From Rhododendron vialii (taxonomy: Eukaryota; Streptophyta; Magnoliopsida; Ericales; Ericaceae), in contig NC_080565.1 in the NCBI RefSeq assembly GCF_030253575.1, positions 3,692,001-3,756,000 on the forward strand: a DNA stretch of 64,000 bases. Reading direction: 5' to 3'. The stretch's first letter is position 1. The number at the start of each line of letters is the position of its first letter. A program made the translations under genes and the position numbers. This document shows positions 32,801 to 44,594 of this stretch, in pieces. The notes under the pieces are model-generated. The model was not told the origin of the DNA. It did no database searches and saw only the letters and a program-made list of their open reading frames with translations.

Positions 32801-35800
32801 TGAATCGGCTGTGATTTGAAGTCCTTGATTAACAATGGTAGCCGGATGTTCCGCTCCAAATATGCTAGTAACTTTGATTGAAGGGTCCGTATGAAGAAGT
32901 TCATTATCCTAACAGTATTGAACAAGAAAAGCTAGAACAGAAAAAGAAACAAGAAGAAGATATTTCTGAATTTCTCTCTCTGTCGATCTCTCTCTCCTTT
33001 TCTGATCAACTCTCTTCAATCCCCCCTCGTTCTCTTTGCCCTCTCGGTAATCCCTCTTTCTGGATTCTTTGTGCAATTCGGCGCACCGGGTGGTAGTTAA
33101 AGGGGGTTAATGTAATTTCCCCTTGTTTCTATTCTTGCTTTCCTGTTGAATTCTTTATGTATGGCGACCAGCTAATATTTCTTTCATTTATTTGAGATCC
33201 TAGATGGCATGAAAACAGTTGAAGGAAGATGCGCAGTTGGGGACTATAACAAGTATGATTTGTTCTTAATCCACGTTATTTATTGGTAATAACTAATAAC
33301 ACCCAACTCAGTGGACTGCAGTCTACTCTCCTCTCTCCATTACCCCCATGTATGATATTCTATTGTGTATTATATAATTCAGATGCAACTTGTATCTTGG
33401 CTTGGTTAAGAATAAAACGTAGGGGAAAATGAGGCCTAGAATTCATCAGGGGCCAAGGAGAAATAGATTTGTATTGACCTCTAAAGGGATTATGAAATAG
33501 TTTCTCCTTGGCCCCTAAGGTGATCAACTCGAGGACTAACTCATCTGAGTCATCTGACCAACCCCATGTTTCAGGGTGCTACTTAAATGGCTGGAAAAAA
33601 AAATTCACGTAAATGGAGGAATGTGAACATTTGGCTCTTCATATTAGGCTTATCCACTAAAATAGTTGTCCACACAATGACTGACCTTTCAGGTACCTCT
33701 CTTCACTTCATTACTCTTCAGTGAAGGTTAAGGCTTTCTTAGAGAAGGCGGGTCAATCCACTATTCAGTAAAAAAAACTTCCATTATACTTTCTTAACTT
33801 CCGAATTGAGATTCTTATAAAATAGCGATGCATATGGTGTGGTTTCTATATCTCATGCATTTGTTTAAGTATCTGGAAAAGAGTTTTGGGGGTAGGGTAC
33901 TAAAAAAAAGGCTCTACTCGACTCAGCTTTTATTCCTTAGTTGCATTTATCTGCCGGTTATTAACTAATAAGCCCTATTTGATCTAGTAAGGGGAAGAGG
34001 TTTTTGTATTTCTGAAGGTCACAAAGAAAGGTTCCTGGAATCTTATTTTATTGGCTTAGCATTCGAAACAGCAAACTGGTAGACTTATTATTGAGTTCTT
34101 TGAGCAGGCTTAGTTATTCCCAATGATTCTAGCCAGTTTCTGAATCGATTACTCAGTGTGGGTGTCGAAGGTTAAATTCACACAAAATGTAAAAGAATGA
34201 TGTACCTAAATGACCTGTGCTTAAAGCTCAAATTAATGATTTAGTGACTAGTGTTGCTCCCCGGCCCAAATAGTTGATACATATCAAGGTTTTCCCTGAT
34301 AGACATCTGTTTGTTCAGATCGTGAAGTTGATCCACCAGTAGGGGTTAGGGTACACATTATCTTCGCGTCATGTTCCTCTCCTTCCCCACTCTCTAGCGA
34401 TTATATAGTGTAATTACAGACCGATGCACATTTCCTATGATGCGGGCATCTCGAGATTGCTTCTATTCTCGGCTCCTCTAGTTTGCATCAGAAGATCAAG
34501 TTCATCATCGGCACAAAGTTGATCACAATCTTTGCTGACGAGGACTTCACTATCTACGAGAGTCCTACGATCCCTGTCATTGAATCTGTGGAACCCTCAA
34601 GCTTCCAAGCATTTGAATGCGTGACGGGCGTACGGCGGAGTGGTTTATCTCTGGGCAGAGAAATGGTTTTCCAGGTCAGAAGGATGGAGAATAGGTAGGA
34701 ATCGGTAGGGGTAATGTAAAGTAGTGAGCTCCATTGGGTCCCCAGGGTCGCTCGGGAGCACCTTTTTGCTGCTGAGGATTATAATTGGCCGGGCGATAAC
34801 ATACACATACACCCTTCGAATGCAAAAAAGAAGAAGAAAAAAAAGAGAGGTTCATGCCAGACATGCTCAAATATTTCTGCAAGTTTTCTGAACTATTAAT
34901 AAAAGCAGCTTTATTTAATTTGTTGGGTTGTGTGAACAAAAATGTAATTCGTTCTTGATTCAACAATGTGGTGGCTGCCGAGTGACTAGAGTCCTCGTGG
35001 TATGAACTTGAGATCAAGCCACTTGGGCCAGGCTCAAAAAGTTTTTGACTGAATATTCATTCATGCAGTTTTGGTAACATTTTCCCCCTATTTAATTGTG
35101 ACTTCTTTTTGGGTTTTAGAATTTTTTCAGGAGCTTTGATTCTGTTCAATAAATGCTTGGTGCTTCAAGTTCAGGTGATTAAGTCTATTGTAGCTCACCT
35201 GTACTCACTTTTTATGCATTTTCACTTGAACCCATGTAGCTTTATTAACTTGCAGGATGTTCGCCGTTATGCTTCATTTTTGGAGATGTTGGAAGCCGAG
35301 AGTCTGACAAAAGTCCTTCCTGGAGTACAAACTATTGAAGAAGGTATTCCTCACATTGCTATCACCTATGGTTACACACAGGGTGATGGCATATTTACTG
35401 CCACGTTTATGTTAGCGAAACAGAGCTATCACATTATTCTATAAATAAATATTGAGGGTATGGGATGCTTGAATAGTAGACAGTGCCTAGAAAAGGGTAA
35501 TAATTAATAAAATAGGGATAGCCTCTGGAAGATTGTATACTCATAAACTTTTTCAAATCCAACAAAAACTTTACGCCAGAACTACACAAATCCTTCTCTA
35601 TGGTCAACTTTATTAAGAGATATTTCCTTTGGAGGGTACTTGGCAGTTTTGTGTTTTTCAATGGCGGTAACTGAAATTCTTTCAGCCTTTGAAAGTTCTT
35701 TCTGAACATCAAATTGAATCTAGTCACGTTTCTGTATGTGTTCATTGGAAGTTTAAACTTGTCGAATCATCCATATGAAGATGCACAAAATTTGGAAGAC

Positions 35801-38800
35801 GCTAACAAGTACTAGGAAGCTTGTGTACTTTACCTTTTTTTTTTCTTTTATGTCAAAGATGAGAAGGATAGTACCCATTATTGGTTAGCATTAGCTTTGA
35901 CATGCACAAGAGAGAATCAGAGATCATTGATGACCTTGAGTTTCCTCACTTAGAAGTACCTTCTGGATCACATAACATGAATGGGTATGCTTTTTTTTTT
36001 TTTTTTTTCAGGTGTACAAATCTACAGGAAATTTTACTCAGAAGAGAAGGAAAAGCTGAATGGTGTCCTTGCAATTGGTGTTACAAAACCGGCTGCTCAG
36101 CCTTTTATTTCTTTGGCTGGCATGCTTTCAGTGAGTATGCTTGCGGCTTGCCCTTATGTTAGCACGTCTTATTGACATCACTTGAAAATGTGTTAGTAGG
36201 ATTCTAAAATAGTGTGCAAGTGACTATTTGGCATGCTATGATGTCAATATTTAACTCCACGGTATTCAAACTGGGTTATTCAGGTTCATTGCGAATTGGA
36301 CTGTGGGTTCTGCAGTTCCTTAATGGAACATATTAGATGTCTATAGGTTGTCAAACTGTATAACAACTGAATGATTGTGTATTTTTTCTTGTTTCTTGTG
36401 TTTTTTGAATCGAATCTCGTTTCTTGTTGGAAAACTCGTTTCCAAATATGTGGTGAAAGTACATTTGAGAAGAAATTGCAACTTAATTTGGGAAATATAT
36501 AGGGATGCTTTTCATTTTGTTTGATTGTGCAACCTAATTCTTGTAGGCCATTTCGCATTCCGTCCCGTAAAACTTCACAGCTTAGGTTACTAGTTTTTTT
36601 TTTTTAATTATCGGCACTGTAGGTTATTAGGGTTTTTTAATTTTTTTTCCAAAAGGTGCTTAGGTTAGTTTATAACCTTTGAAGGCTGTTACAAAATAAA
36701 GAGCATGTGATCTTTCTTCTCTACTTTATTCAAATATATTTCTTTGAATCTGTATACCTCTGCAATCTTTAATTAGGTGGATTACAATTGCTAGAAGGGG
36801 TTTAATACTCCTACAATTTGGACAAGTAGGTCTCAGTGTAAAACCAAACGTAAAGCTTTATTGTCTTCTTCTTTGCAGAAGATTGAGAAAATTTTCCTTT
36901 TATTTCCAGTTTTGATAAATTGGAAAGGAAGAAAATTTCAAATAGATGTTAGCAGCTTATAGGAGAATTTATGTCAATCCATACGATGTAGTTATGTTTA
37001 GAAAAGTTACCTCTACTGTTGATGTTTGTACCAAGGGTGAGCACGCTGTTGTAGATTCGTAGGAGCATATGATGGTTTAACTTTAAAGGTACCTTACATC
37101 ACAGGGAAGCTTGCTCTGGTAGCCATAAGTTTTTTTGAATGGTGTACAGGGCCTTTTTGTTCAGTGGCCTTTGTTTTTGTATACGGCCGGCATTCCCGTA
37201 ATGCCTCTTTTAATATACTTACTTACTTATCAAAAAAAGAAATATTAATCCAAATTGCAGCGGTATATGCTCGCCAGTCCTAAATTTATTGGTTTCACAT
37301 GTTTATTTAGGGTCTGAGTTATGGGGGGCTTCAGAGGCTGCTGGGTTTTGTGCACACTGTGGGAACGACTGTAGAAGCACTTCCCCCGCCAAGATCAACT
37401 CTTCTCTCTTCATTTATGTTGCCGCATAATCCAAATGTATGGTGATGGCTTGTATATCATTGTATATCATATGTTTTCCTTTTTTGCTATAATTTTTTGA
37501 ATTGTTTAATTTCCTGATCTTTTATTTTTTTATTTTTGATAGACAATTTCCTGTTCTTTGACTTCCTGAATTATGTCTGTCATATAATACCAAGCCAATA
37601 GTCTTTGCAATATGAGGAGAAGATAATACAAATATAGAAGAAAATGATTTGGCTGCTAAAGAAGAAAATGATTTTTAATGGCATGACCATATATCAATGT
37701 AGACATGAGCAAATAGACTGTGAAGTTGGGAAAATCATTTAATGGTTTTAATGCCCACTAAAATGTAGAACTTCACCGTTGGCTTATTTATTTATTTATT
37801 TCCGGAGATGCATTAGTAGTCGTTTATTTTGGATGTCTCTGTTATGTATTGGTAGTATTATCAGTAGCTGCATGAATCAAAGCGGATACTGGAGTGGGAC
37901 CCTCCATAGCATCAGGTAATCATGTATGCAATCCTATCTGTGCAGATTTCCCAACAGCACCAATAAAAAGTAAAATACAAATAAGAGTTATGGCATTAAA
38001 TCCTGATAGATGCCAGTTTAAATAAATTTTGGAGTCCATTTGTATGCCTTTGGATTTATATTACTTGCTCACCGAGATTTCCCTGGATGCTGTAAATTGG
38101 AATCTTCTGTTTGGTGGTTGGTGGTCAGACTGATCTTTGAACAACTTAATTGTTTCGTGTTTTTGTGTCTGTTTCGCTGTTATTGTTGATTTCAGAAAAT
38201 GCTGCTGCTAGAATTTTGTCTTGACATTGTTCTTTGTTTAATGGCTGGAGGTAAAAGGTTCTACCTTGACTGATGGAGCCAGGGCCTTGGCTAAGCATGT
38301 TGATAGGAGCGGCTCGAAATATTGGGGTCCTTTCAATGGAAGTGGTTAGTTCTTAGCACGTCCCTTCAGATACAAGGCTTTTTCATAGCCAACTTCAAAA
38401 TTTCCAATATAGATAAGACTGATTTGTTATTTTTATTTAGTAATGAGACCATAACCTTATTTGTAAGGGTAAATGTTATTTCGTTTATTCTTATGGAAAC
38501 TACCTTTGACACACTCTTTGTGAGAATGACTTAAATGCTGTGTTTGGATGAGTTTTTGAGAAATTTTGTAGGGTTATGAGTGGATAGAGAAATGAGAGTA
38601 ATGATTGGAAGTAGAGGTAATGATTGGGGAGAGATAGAGAGAGAAATGAGAATAATGATTGGAGATAGGGGTGAGTAATGATTGAAAGTAGAGGTAATGA
38701 GTGTTTTTTGAGTTGGGAATTTTTTTTCAAAAAGCAATCCAAACAAATCATTTGTTTTTAAGGTTGATAGAACCTTTCAATTTCATTTTATATAAAATCA

Positions 38801-41800
38801 TAAGTGCGTTTGTAGTGAGATCTCGTCATAAATCTACAAGTAAAAATTTGTACTTCAAGAGGTTCTAGCATTATGACACCTCAAAAACTATGGAGCATGG
38901 GTGCATCCCTATGTTACCTGGGAACATTTGTATCATAGCAGTTTAAGTTTTGGAATGCATGTTAATATGGTGCTCCTTCGTTCCAAAAAGGTAAAAATAG
39001 AGTATGCCCCCCTATGTTTTTGTAAGAACTCGTATGCTAATTTACTGGTAATTAGGTATAAAAGTTTTGACAAGAGAATGTTAATATACTGTTCATTATG
39101 GTCCTAGATATTTGTATTGCGTGTATAATTTAGAAAACTTTATTTTGTTTCATAGTTTTATCGCTTGAAGTACATTTTAATTTTGTACTATAGAATCCTA
39201 TTCTACGACACCAAAATTAGAGTGTTGCTTACCACATTTCCATCCCTCGTTCCTGTACGATCCCGTGGTGGTCCTGTCATTCCTATGATAACAATTGACG
39301 CTTGTAGGGCATTGCCACACTTGTTGGACCCTTCGCCCCATACCGATGTGATGTAAATATACACAACATATTGATCCATGTATGCACAAAATATCCAAGT
39401 ATGTAGAATTTATCAGCAAAACCTAACTCAATACTTAATTACTTATCAATTTTGCAAAATTTACTATCGTCAGTAAATTTGTTATTTCATTAAGTTTAAG
39501 GCTTTTTTATTCTTACTATTCATGTATACAACATATCACGAGTTTTACCCACACCAAGCGTCGCCTCTCTATTTTGACATCACCCTCACAGTTGTAAGAA
39601 CTATTCTGGCTTCCATTGAATTCCCCCAAATATACTTGCATTCCTTTCAAGCCAAATGTGACACAATATAACAACTAGGCACAGCTTGAATAGGCTATAA
39701 TGATTAATGGCCTAATTCAGCTTCACATCCCATTGGCAAGCCACTGTATGAATATGAAATTTTCCCTACACTACTTTCCAAATCTGTCTAGAGTAGTTGC
39801 AGTCAAAGAGTAGTGAATAAGTGATGCAATGTTTCATCTTCCTGAGAGCAAAGAGCGCGCACAGCTTCTACTACCATACCCCAACGTCTTAATCTGTCTC
39901 TTGTAGCCAGCTTACCTCTACAAGCTAACTAACAAATAAAAACCCATGTAGGGACACTTTTGGAAAACCAAATTATAGAAGCCCAAGTCTTTATGCTCTG
40001 TCCATTGCAGATGCATAGTTATTATTATCACCATTTTTGGTATTCTTGACAGGTTGAATTGATGAGTATTGTAAGGGTCAGTATCAGTTATCAAGTGAAA
40101 AACACAGAAAGAAAGACTCTCAATGCATTCCGTGATGAATTGGTACGAAATATTTTCCTCACTGCTTTAAGACTCCGATTGAGCAATATTGATGGAGCGT
40201 GAACATCGATTCCACCATCACAACAGAATTTTCACCTCATACGATTTACGAAATAGTCGGAACTTGCATGGAGGAGGGAATATACCACACGTTAAAGAGT
40301 ATCTTAACTGAGGTGAATTTCCAAACTATTAACAGTGATATTATCCTATTTTCTTACTAATTCTTTGAAGGTGGCATTATAATGTGTAGTTTGCCAGAAT
40401 TCGTATATTCGGATTTCAAGACCTGGAGATAAAATGTGCTAAAACTTGGTTGCTTTAGAGTAGTGAATAAGAGATTGCATACTCGGCGAGTGGTGGCAAA
40501 ATGAACTCGGAGGAACTTGGAAACACATACATGAGGGTATGATTCTTTTTATGACTTACGATGGTATGATTTTCACTAAAACGATGGTATGATTCTTTCA
40601 AAGCTTCTCCAAGCTCCTTCGAGTTCATTTTGCCACCACTCGTCGAGTATGCAATTTTCCATTCACTATTTTGAAGCAACCACTTTTTAGCACGTTCTAT
40701 CTCCGGATCTTGAAATTTGAATATACGGATTCTGGCAACCTACACATTATAATGCCACCTTCGAAGTATTAATAAGAAATTAGGATACTATCATTGTTAA
40801 TAGTTTTGGAAAAATTCACCTTAGTTAAGATACTCTCTAACGTGTGGTATGTTCCCTCCTCCATGCAAGTTCTGATAATTTCGTAAGTCGTATGAGGTGA
40901 AACTTCTGCTGTGCCGGTGGAATCGATGTTCACGCCCCATCAATATTGCTCAATTGGAGTCTTAAAGCAATGAGGAAAATACTTCGTGCCAATTCATCTC
41001 GGGAATGCATTGAGAGTCTTTCTTTTTGTGTTTTTCACTTGATAACTGATACTGGCTCTTATAATATTCATCAATTCAACCTGTCAAAAAATACCAAAAA
41101 TGGTGATAATTATGACTGTATATGTTTGCAATGAACAAAGCATAAGACTTATGCTACTATAAGAGACAGGTTAAGATATTGGGGTATGGCAGTGGAAGTT
41201 GTTTGCGCTCTTTGCTCTCAGAAAGATAAAACATTGCAACACTTATTCCTTGACTGCAACTACTCTAGACAGATTTGGAAAGTTGTGTTAGAGAAATTTC
41301 AGATTCATACAGTGGCTTGCCAATGGGATGTGGAGCTGAATTATGGCATTAATCGTTGTAGCGGCAAATCTTCTAAAGCTTTGCTATTCAAGCTGTGCGT
41401 AGCTGTTATATTGTGTCAAATTTGGCTTTAAAGGAATGCAAGGATATTTGGGGGGAATTCAAGGGAGGCCAGAATAGTTCTCACAATTGTTGAGGGTGAT
41501 GTCAGATATAGACAGGCGACACTTGGTGTGGGTAAATGATCTATTCTTTCTCTTCATCGCCTCTGCTCTATCAAAATGCTTTTTACACAAAATCTCTACT
41601 TTGTGAAGCTCCAATAAACCCTCACTATCTCTGTACGTGTCCCTTTGAAGTTCCAAGTCAACCTAAAAAACTTTGTGACTTCAGATAGTTCCGAGAAACT
41701 ACTATGCAGAAAATCCATTTGTGTCCTGTGTTGCAAATCTAGCCAATTCTGCCACTTCCAATCAACAGCCTGGAACCGTTTTTCTGCCTTGTCAAACCAT

Positions 41801-44067
41801 TTAATTTCCAGCTCTCTACTACCTCAAGCCTAATTAAGACGTCTATGTTGCTCTACGCATGCTTTATAACTTACATTGTTAGCCTTGAAAGGGCAAGAAT
41901 TAGCTTTAAGGACTCCATTCATGAGTTTCATGTCCAATGCATAAGGTGTATGAGTCGAAAGGCACGGCAAGGTTTTCATTGTGGTACACTGATAATTGTG
42001 TTATTTACTCTTTTTGGGCTACAATTGGACATATTAGGGTGGTTTGGACATGTGTGTTGCAGATCAACAGATGCAGTGGTTAGGAGGAGTGATATGATTA
42101 CTGTTGAGGGTAATACGATTCAATTCAACATTTTCTTCGTTTAGGTTTGATTATGTTGTAGCTCTATAATTCGGATTAGGTTTCTGGTTGGATGAACTGC
42201 TTTGCTGATATTGACCCCAAGAAAGGGTAGGTACAGCTAGTCAAAATCGGCATTAGAGGTGGTAGTTCCAATTTTTGAAATCACAAAACACGATGCCCTC
42301 CACAGAGCTGAATGGAGAAAAAGCATTCATGTGGCTAACCCCAATTGATTGGGGCATAAGGCTCTGTATGGTACAGTAGATTCCAGAATTCTTCACATCA
42401 TGTGATTTTATTTTCCTTTGCTGCCAAAAAAAGGTGTATTCTCAATACATGGATTGTGTATATTCTTTCATGTATGAACATGAATAATATCAAAAATATA
42501 TAACACATAACTAGTTAATGATCCCCATATTTGTACCCAAACCTGGATCTGTATCCACGTATCCTCAATTTTTAGGCTCTATTGACCCCTAGATATCCAC
42601 TCGCACCCGATACCCGCGCCCACATCTGTCTAACATAGGTTAAAATATAACCCAAAAAATAGGGGAATAAAAAATGCATTCTGTCTTATCAAGATTGTTG
42701 ACTGACAGACTAACAGAAGGGTCCCTATATGATATGGTATCATCTAATTGGATCAGACCCCACTTCTCCCCTGCGCCATAGTTGTTCTAAGTAGTTTTGC
42801 CATTTAAGGCAGTATCATTTTGGGATGGTGATGTATGCTTGGGAAGATAGGGATTGGAGTTCACTCTGTTAGATAATAGCATATCTACCTCTATTTGGTT
42901 CATGATTCATCACATAAAATGTGTTAGCCCATTGGATTTAGCTTTTGGATGAGCTGATTTAATGTTGCCTTAGTGGATGATAACATTATTTTCATCACAG
43001 GAGAAATAAGCAAGATTTTTCCTATTCTAGTTGAATCGATGGATCTGTTTTTGTTTCTTTGTTTTCCTGTCCAGATTCCACTAAAAATAGCCTCGCAAAG
43101 GATGCAATCAGTCACTTGATGGCTCATTGTTGCTGGCAGAATATGCATGTTGTTCCACCACATGGAGTTGTCTATGAAATAAGGACTGCTGATGGTTATG
43201 GTGCACGGTGGTCTGAAGATGGAAGTGAGGTATGAAGTGCGGTAAAATTACTTTTTTATGCAGAGATTTGTAGTTAAAATCTTCATAGTAGGGCTACAAA
43301 TTAACTTGGCTTCAGCTTGAACTATCTAGATTTGGAAGGAGCCAACATGGTCTAAGGTAAAAGTTAGGTTCACTGAAGAGCCTTCTTCAGAATGAGTTTT
43401 TGTGTTTTACTTTTTGCTAAGATTCACATATTGCTGTAGGTAACAATTTTGTCCTGAAACTAGATAGGGAAATTTACAATTTCAAAGAACTTGCTAGTCT
43501 GCTAATTTGTATACGGTTGTCCTGTTCCTTTAATTTTAGTTTTCATGTTCTTTGTAAATGTTTGGCTGTTTTACAATAGCCTCTACTGTTTACCCCATTC
43601 TGTTTTCCTGGAAGATATTATAGAACAGTAACATAAGAAGACGACAAGTAGTAATAAGTAAACATTGACCTTACTATCATCAATACTTGTATTCCTCTGA
43701 CCTGACAATGGATAAGACACATCTGTGGAATGATTGCCTCGTCAAACAAGAGGTCTAAAATCAGCTTGGGCTTTGATGTATGGGGAACTGCCGTGAAAGT
43801 TAATGGTTAACTGAAAATTAAGCAAAGGATCGATGGGTATTTCATATTCTATTGATAGTTGTTCTACGTGTGAAGTTTCTGGGTTAGGAGGGTGTGACTA
43901 AATGTTCAGTGGAGTCACAAGTTATGGATAGTAAATGGAGTCACTTTGTTCAATGCTCGTGTAACTAAGACTTGTGATTTCCATATGGTATCTACATATT
44001 CTTGCAGTTCATAGGATTCCTCGAGCCATACATGGAAGATGGACAGTCAAATAGATGGAAGCACTAA
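29897..44067 (+). CDS. ASCH-domain (RNA-binding) protein, 11 exons
   Basis: Coding exons, all with GT/AG borders and consistent phases: 29897-30110, 32003-32193, 32288-32348, 33204-33252, 35120-35174, 35256-35343, 36012-36130, 37311-37436, 38251-38344, 43075-43229, 44008-44067 (stop TAA). Product 403 aa. The ASCH fold lies at about residues 152-245: [20 protein letters not shown] has the family's G-x-K-x-x-E-x-R signature, followed by [52 protein letters not shown] and GVLAIGV. ASCH domains are related to PUA and are thought to bind RNA; the wider plant family includes an Arabidopsis ASCH protein (At2g20410 from memory). The N-terminal 71 residues carry [16 protein letters not shown]; the C-terminal part is unassigned. 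The start is the first in-frame ATG after a purine-rich leader. No lesion was seen. Introns hold hAT, Mutator-like, LINE, RTE and Ty3 debris; intron 9 is 4.7 kb. Confidence 0.85.
31162..31703. mobile_element. hAT-like MITE with GAGCCGAGC/CTCGAGC motifs, in ASCH intron 1
   Basis: Ends TAGGGCTGCAAAC and ATGCAGCCCTA. AAAATAGA flanks both sides exactly (31154-31161, 31704-31711), an 8-bp target-site duplication. Subterminal DNA is rich in GAGCCGA, AACTCGAGCTC and CGAGCCT motifs, shared with 48488-48770. Interior AT-rich. Confidence 0.9.
32405..33122. mobile_element. Non-autonomous Mutator-like element in ASCH intron 3
   Basis: Inverted ends: GTGGAAATCACATTAACCCC at left and GGGGTTAATGTAATTTCCCC at right, extended by TTTAACTAC/GTAGTTAAA. 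TTGTTTCTA flanks both sides (32396-32404, 33123-33131), a perfect 9-bp duplication as expected for Mutator. The 718-bp interior has CT-rich leader-like DNA and a 75-codon minus-strand frame at 32925-32698 with no recognised domain; it could be a captured gene piece, but I cannot tell from which gene. Confidence 0.88.
34340..34690 (+). pseudogene. Ty3/gypsy Pol fragment (protease-RT spacer) in ASCH intron 4
   Basis: The frame from 34483 reads [20 protein letters not shown] then [14 protein letters not shown] and [10 protein letters not shown]. This matches the HQKIKFI…AEED…F(Q/H)(A/S)FE block between protease and reverse transcriptase in Tat/Athila-type Ty3 elements, as I recall that family. 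Flanking pol is missing or scrambled. It is a relic. Confidence 0.65.
37120..37236 (+). mobile_element. LINE 3' tail in ASCH intron 7
   Basis: TTGTTTTTGTATACGGCCGG…AATGCCTCTTTTAATATAC then CTTACTTATC and an A run (37227-37233) is the usual untranslated end and poly(A) of plant LINEs. Strongly 5'-truncated; no coding part. Confidence 0.5.
38533..38753. mobile_element. Tourist-like MITE in ASCH intron 9
   Basis: AATGCTGTGTTTGGATGAG at left and CAATCCAAACAAATCATT at right are imperfect inverted ends. Inside, a block with AATGATTGGAAGTAGAGGTA recurs three times (near 38600, 38648, 38680). No clean target-site duplication. Confidence 0.55.
39544..41537. repeat. 2-kb inverted repeat of LINE sequence in ASCH intron 9
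   Basis: Left arm about 39544-40520, right arm about 40613-41537, loop about 90 bp. Outer pairing: TTTACCCACACCAAGCGTCG (39544) with CGACACTTGGTGTGGGTAAA. Inner pairing: CGAGTGGTGGCAAAATGAAC (40488) with GTTCATTTTGCCACCACTCG. The right arm, plus strand, has the LINE zinc-binding motif [18 protein letters not shown] (41201-41254) preceded by a [20 protein letters not shown] block, so each arm holds the same piece of LINE ORF2 in opposite directions. By eye the arms agree at most positions. Transcription through the intron would give a long dsRNA. Confidence 0.88.
42010..42376 (+). mobile_element. RTE-type LINE 3' fragment in ASCH intron 9
   Basis: [20 protein letters not shown] then DMITVEG (42035-42112) is the C-terminal signature of plant RTE reverse transcriptases (LRWFGHVxRRP…APVRRSD). 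Further on, [12 protein letters not shown] and CATGTGGCTAACCCCAATTG…GGGGCATAAGGCT (42313-42363) is the usual RTE end. Frames are broken. Confidence 0.75.
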
Positions 44068-44594
44068 CTTGACACAGAGATTTGTAAGACTATTCCTTTT
44101 GTAGGATTTTTTTACACTTCGATTTTCATGGTTGGAACATATAATTTCTAAGCATCGATGTATGTATTTCAAATCGTTTTATACAACATATTTATGGCTT
44201 CATGATTGAATATTTGATGCACCAAGAGTCCTTGACTGCATGTAGCTATGAACTCCTTTTCTTTTCTGCTGCTGCTGGAGGTGGCATTTCTTGTATATTG
44301 CAGTTTCTGCGTGATGACCACCTCTGTGCTGTGCTATTTAGTGATGGTCATTAGCAAGTGATTCATTATTGTTAGTTGAGTTTGGAACCCAATTTCCCTT
44401 GTTTGAACCTCCATTCGCATGAATGAACTAAAGTATGAAAGTATAGTTTTGGTAGCGTAAAACATCAAAAGTGAGTCATAGTCACCCAGAAGTATTCTAT
44501 TCAATACTTGGTTTGAAGGATAATTGACCATTTTTATTGGCTATCTAGTCGTTAAAAAATGTGTCTGTTTAAGAAGCATCTTAAATGGTAGAAC
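44068..44594. other. 3' region of the ASCH gene
   Basis: Probably the 3' UTR and downstream DNA. No second gene recognised. Confidence 0.45.
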
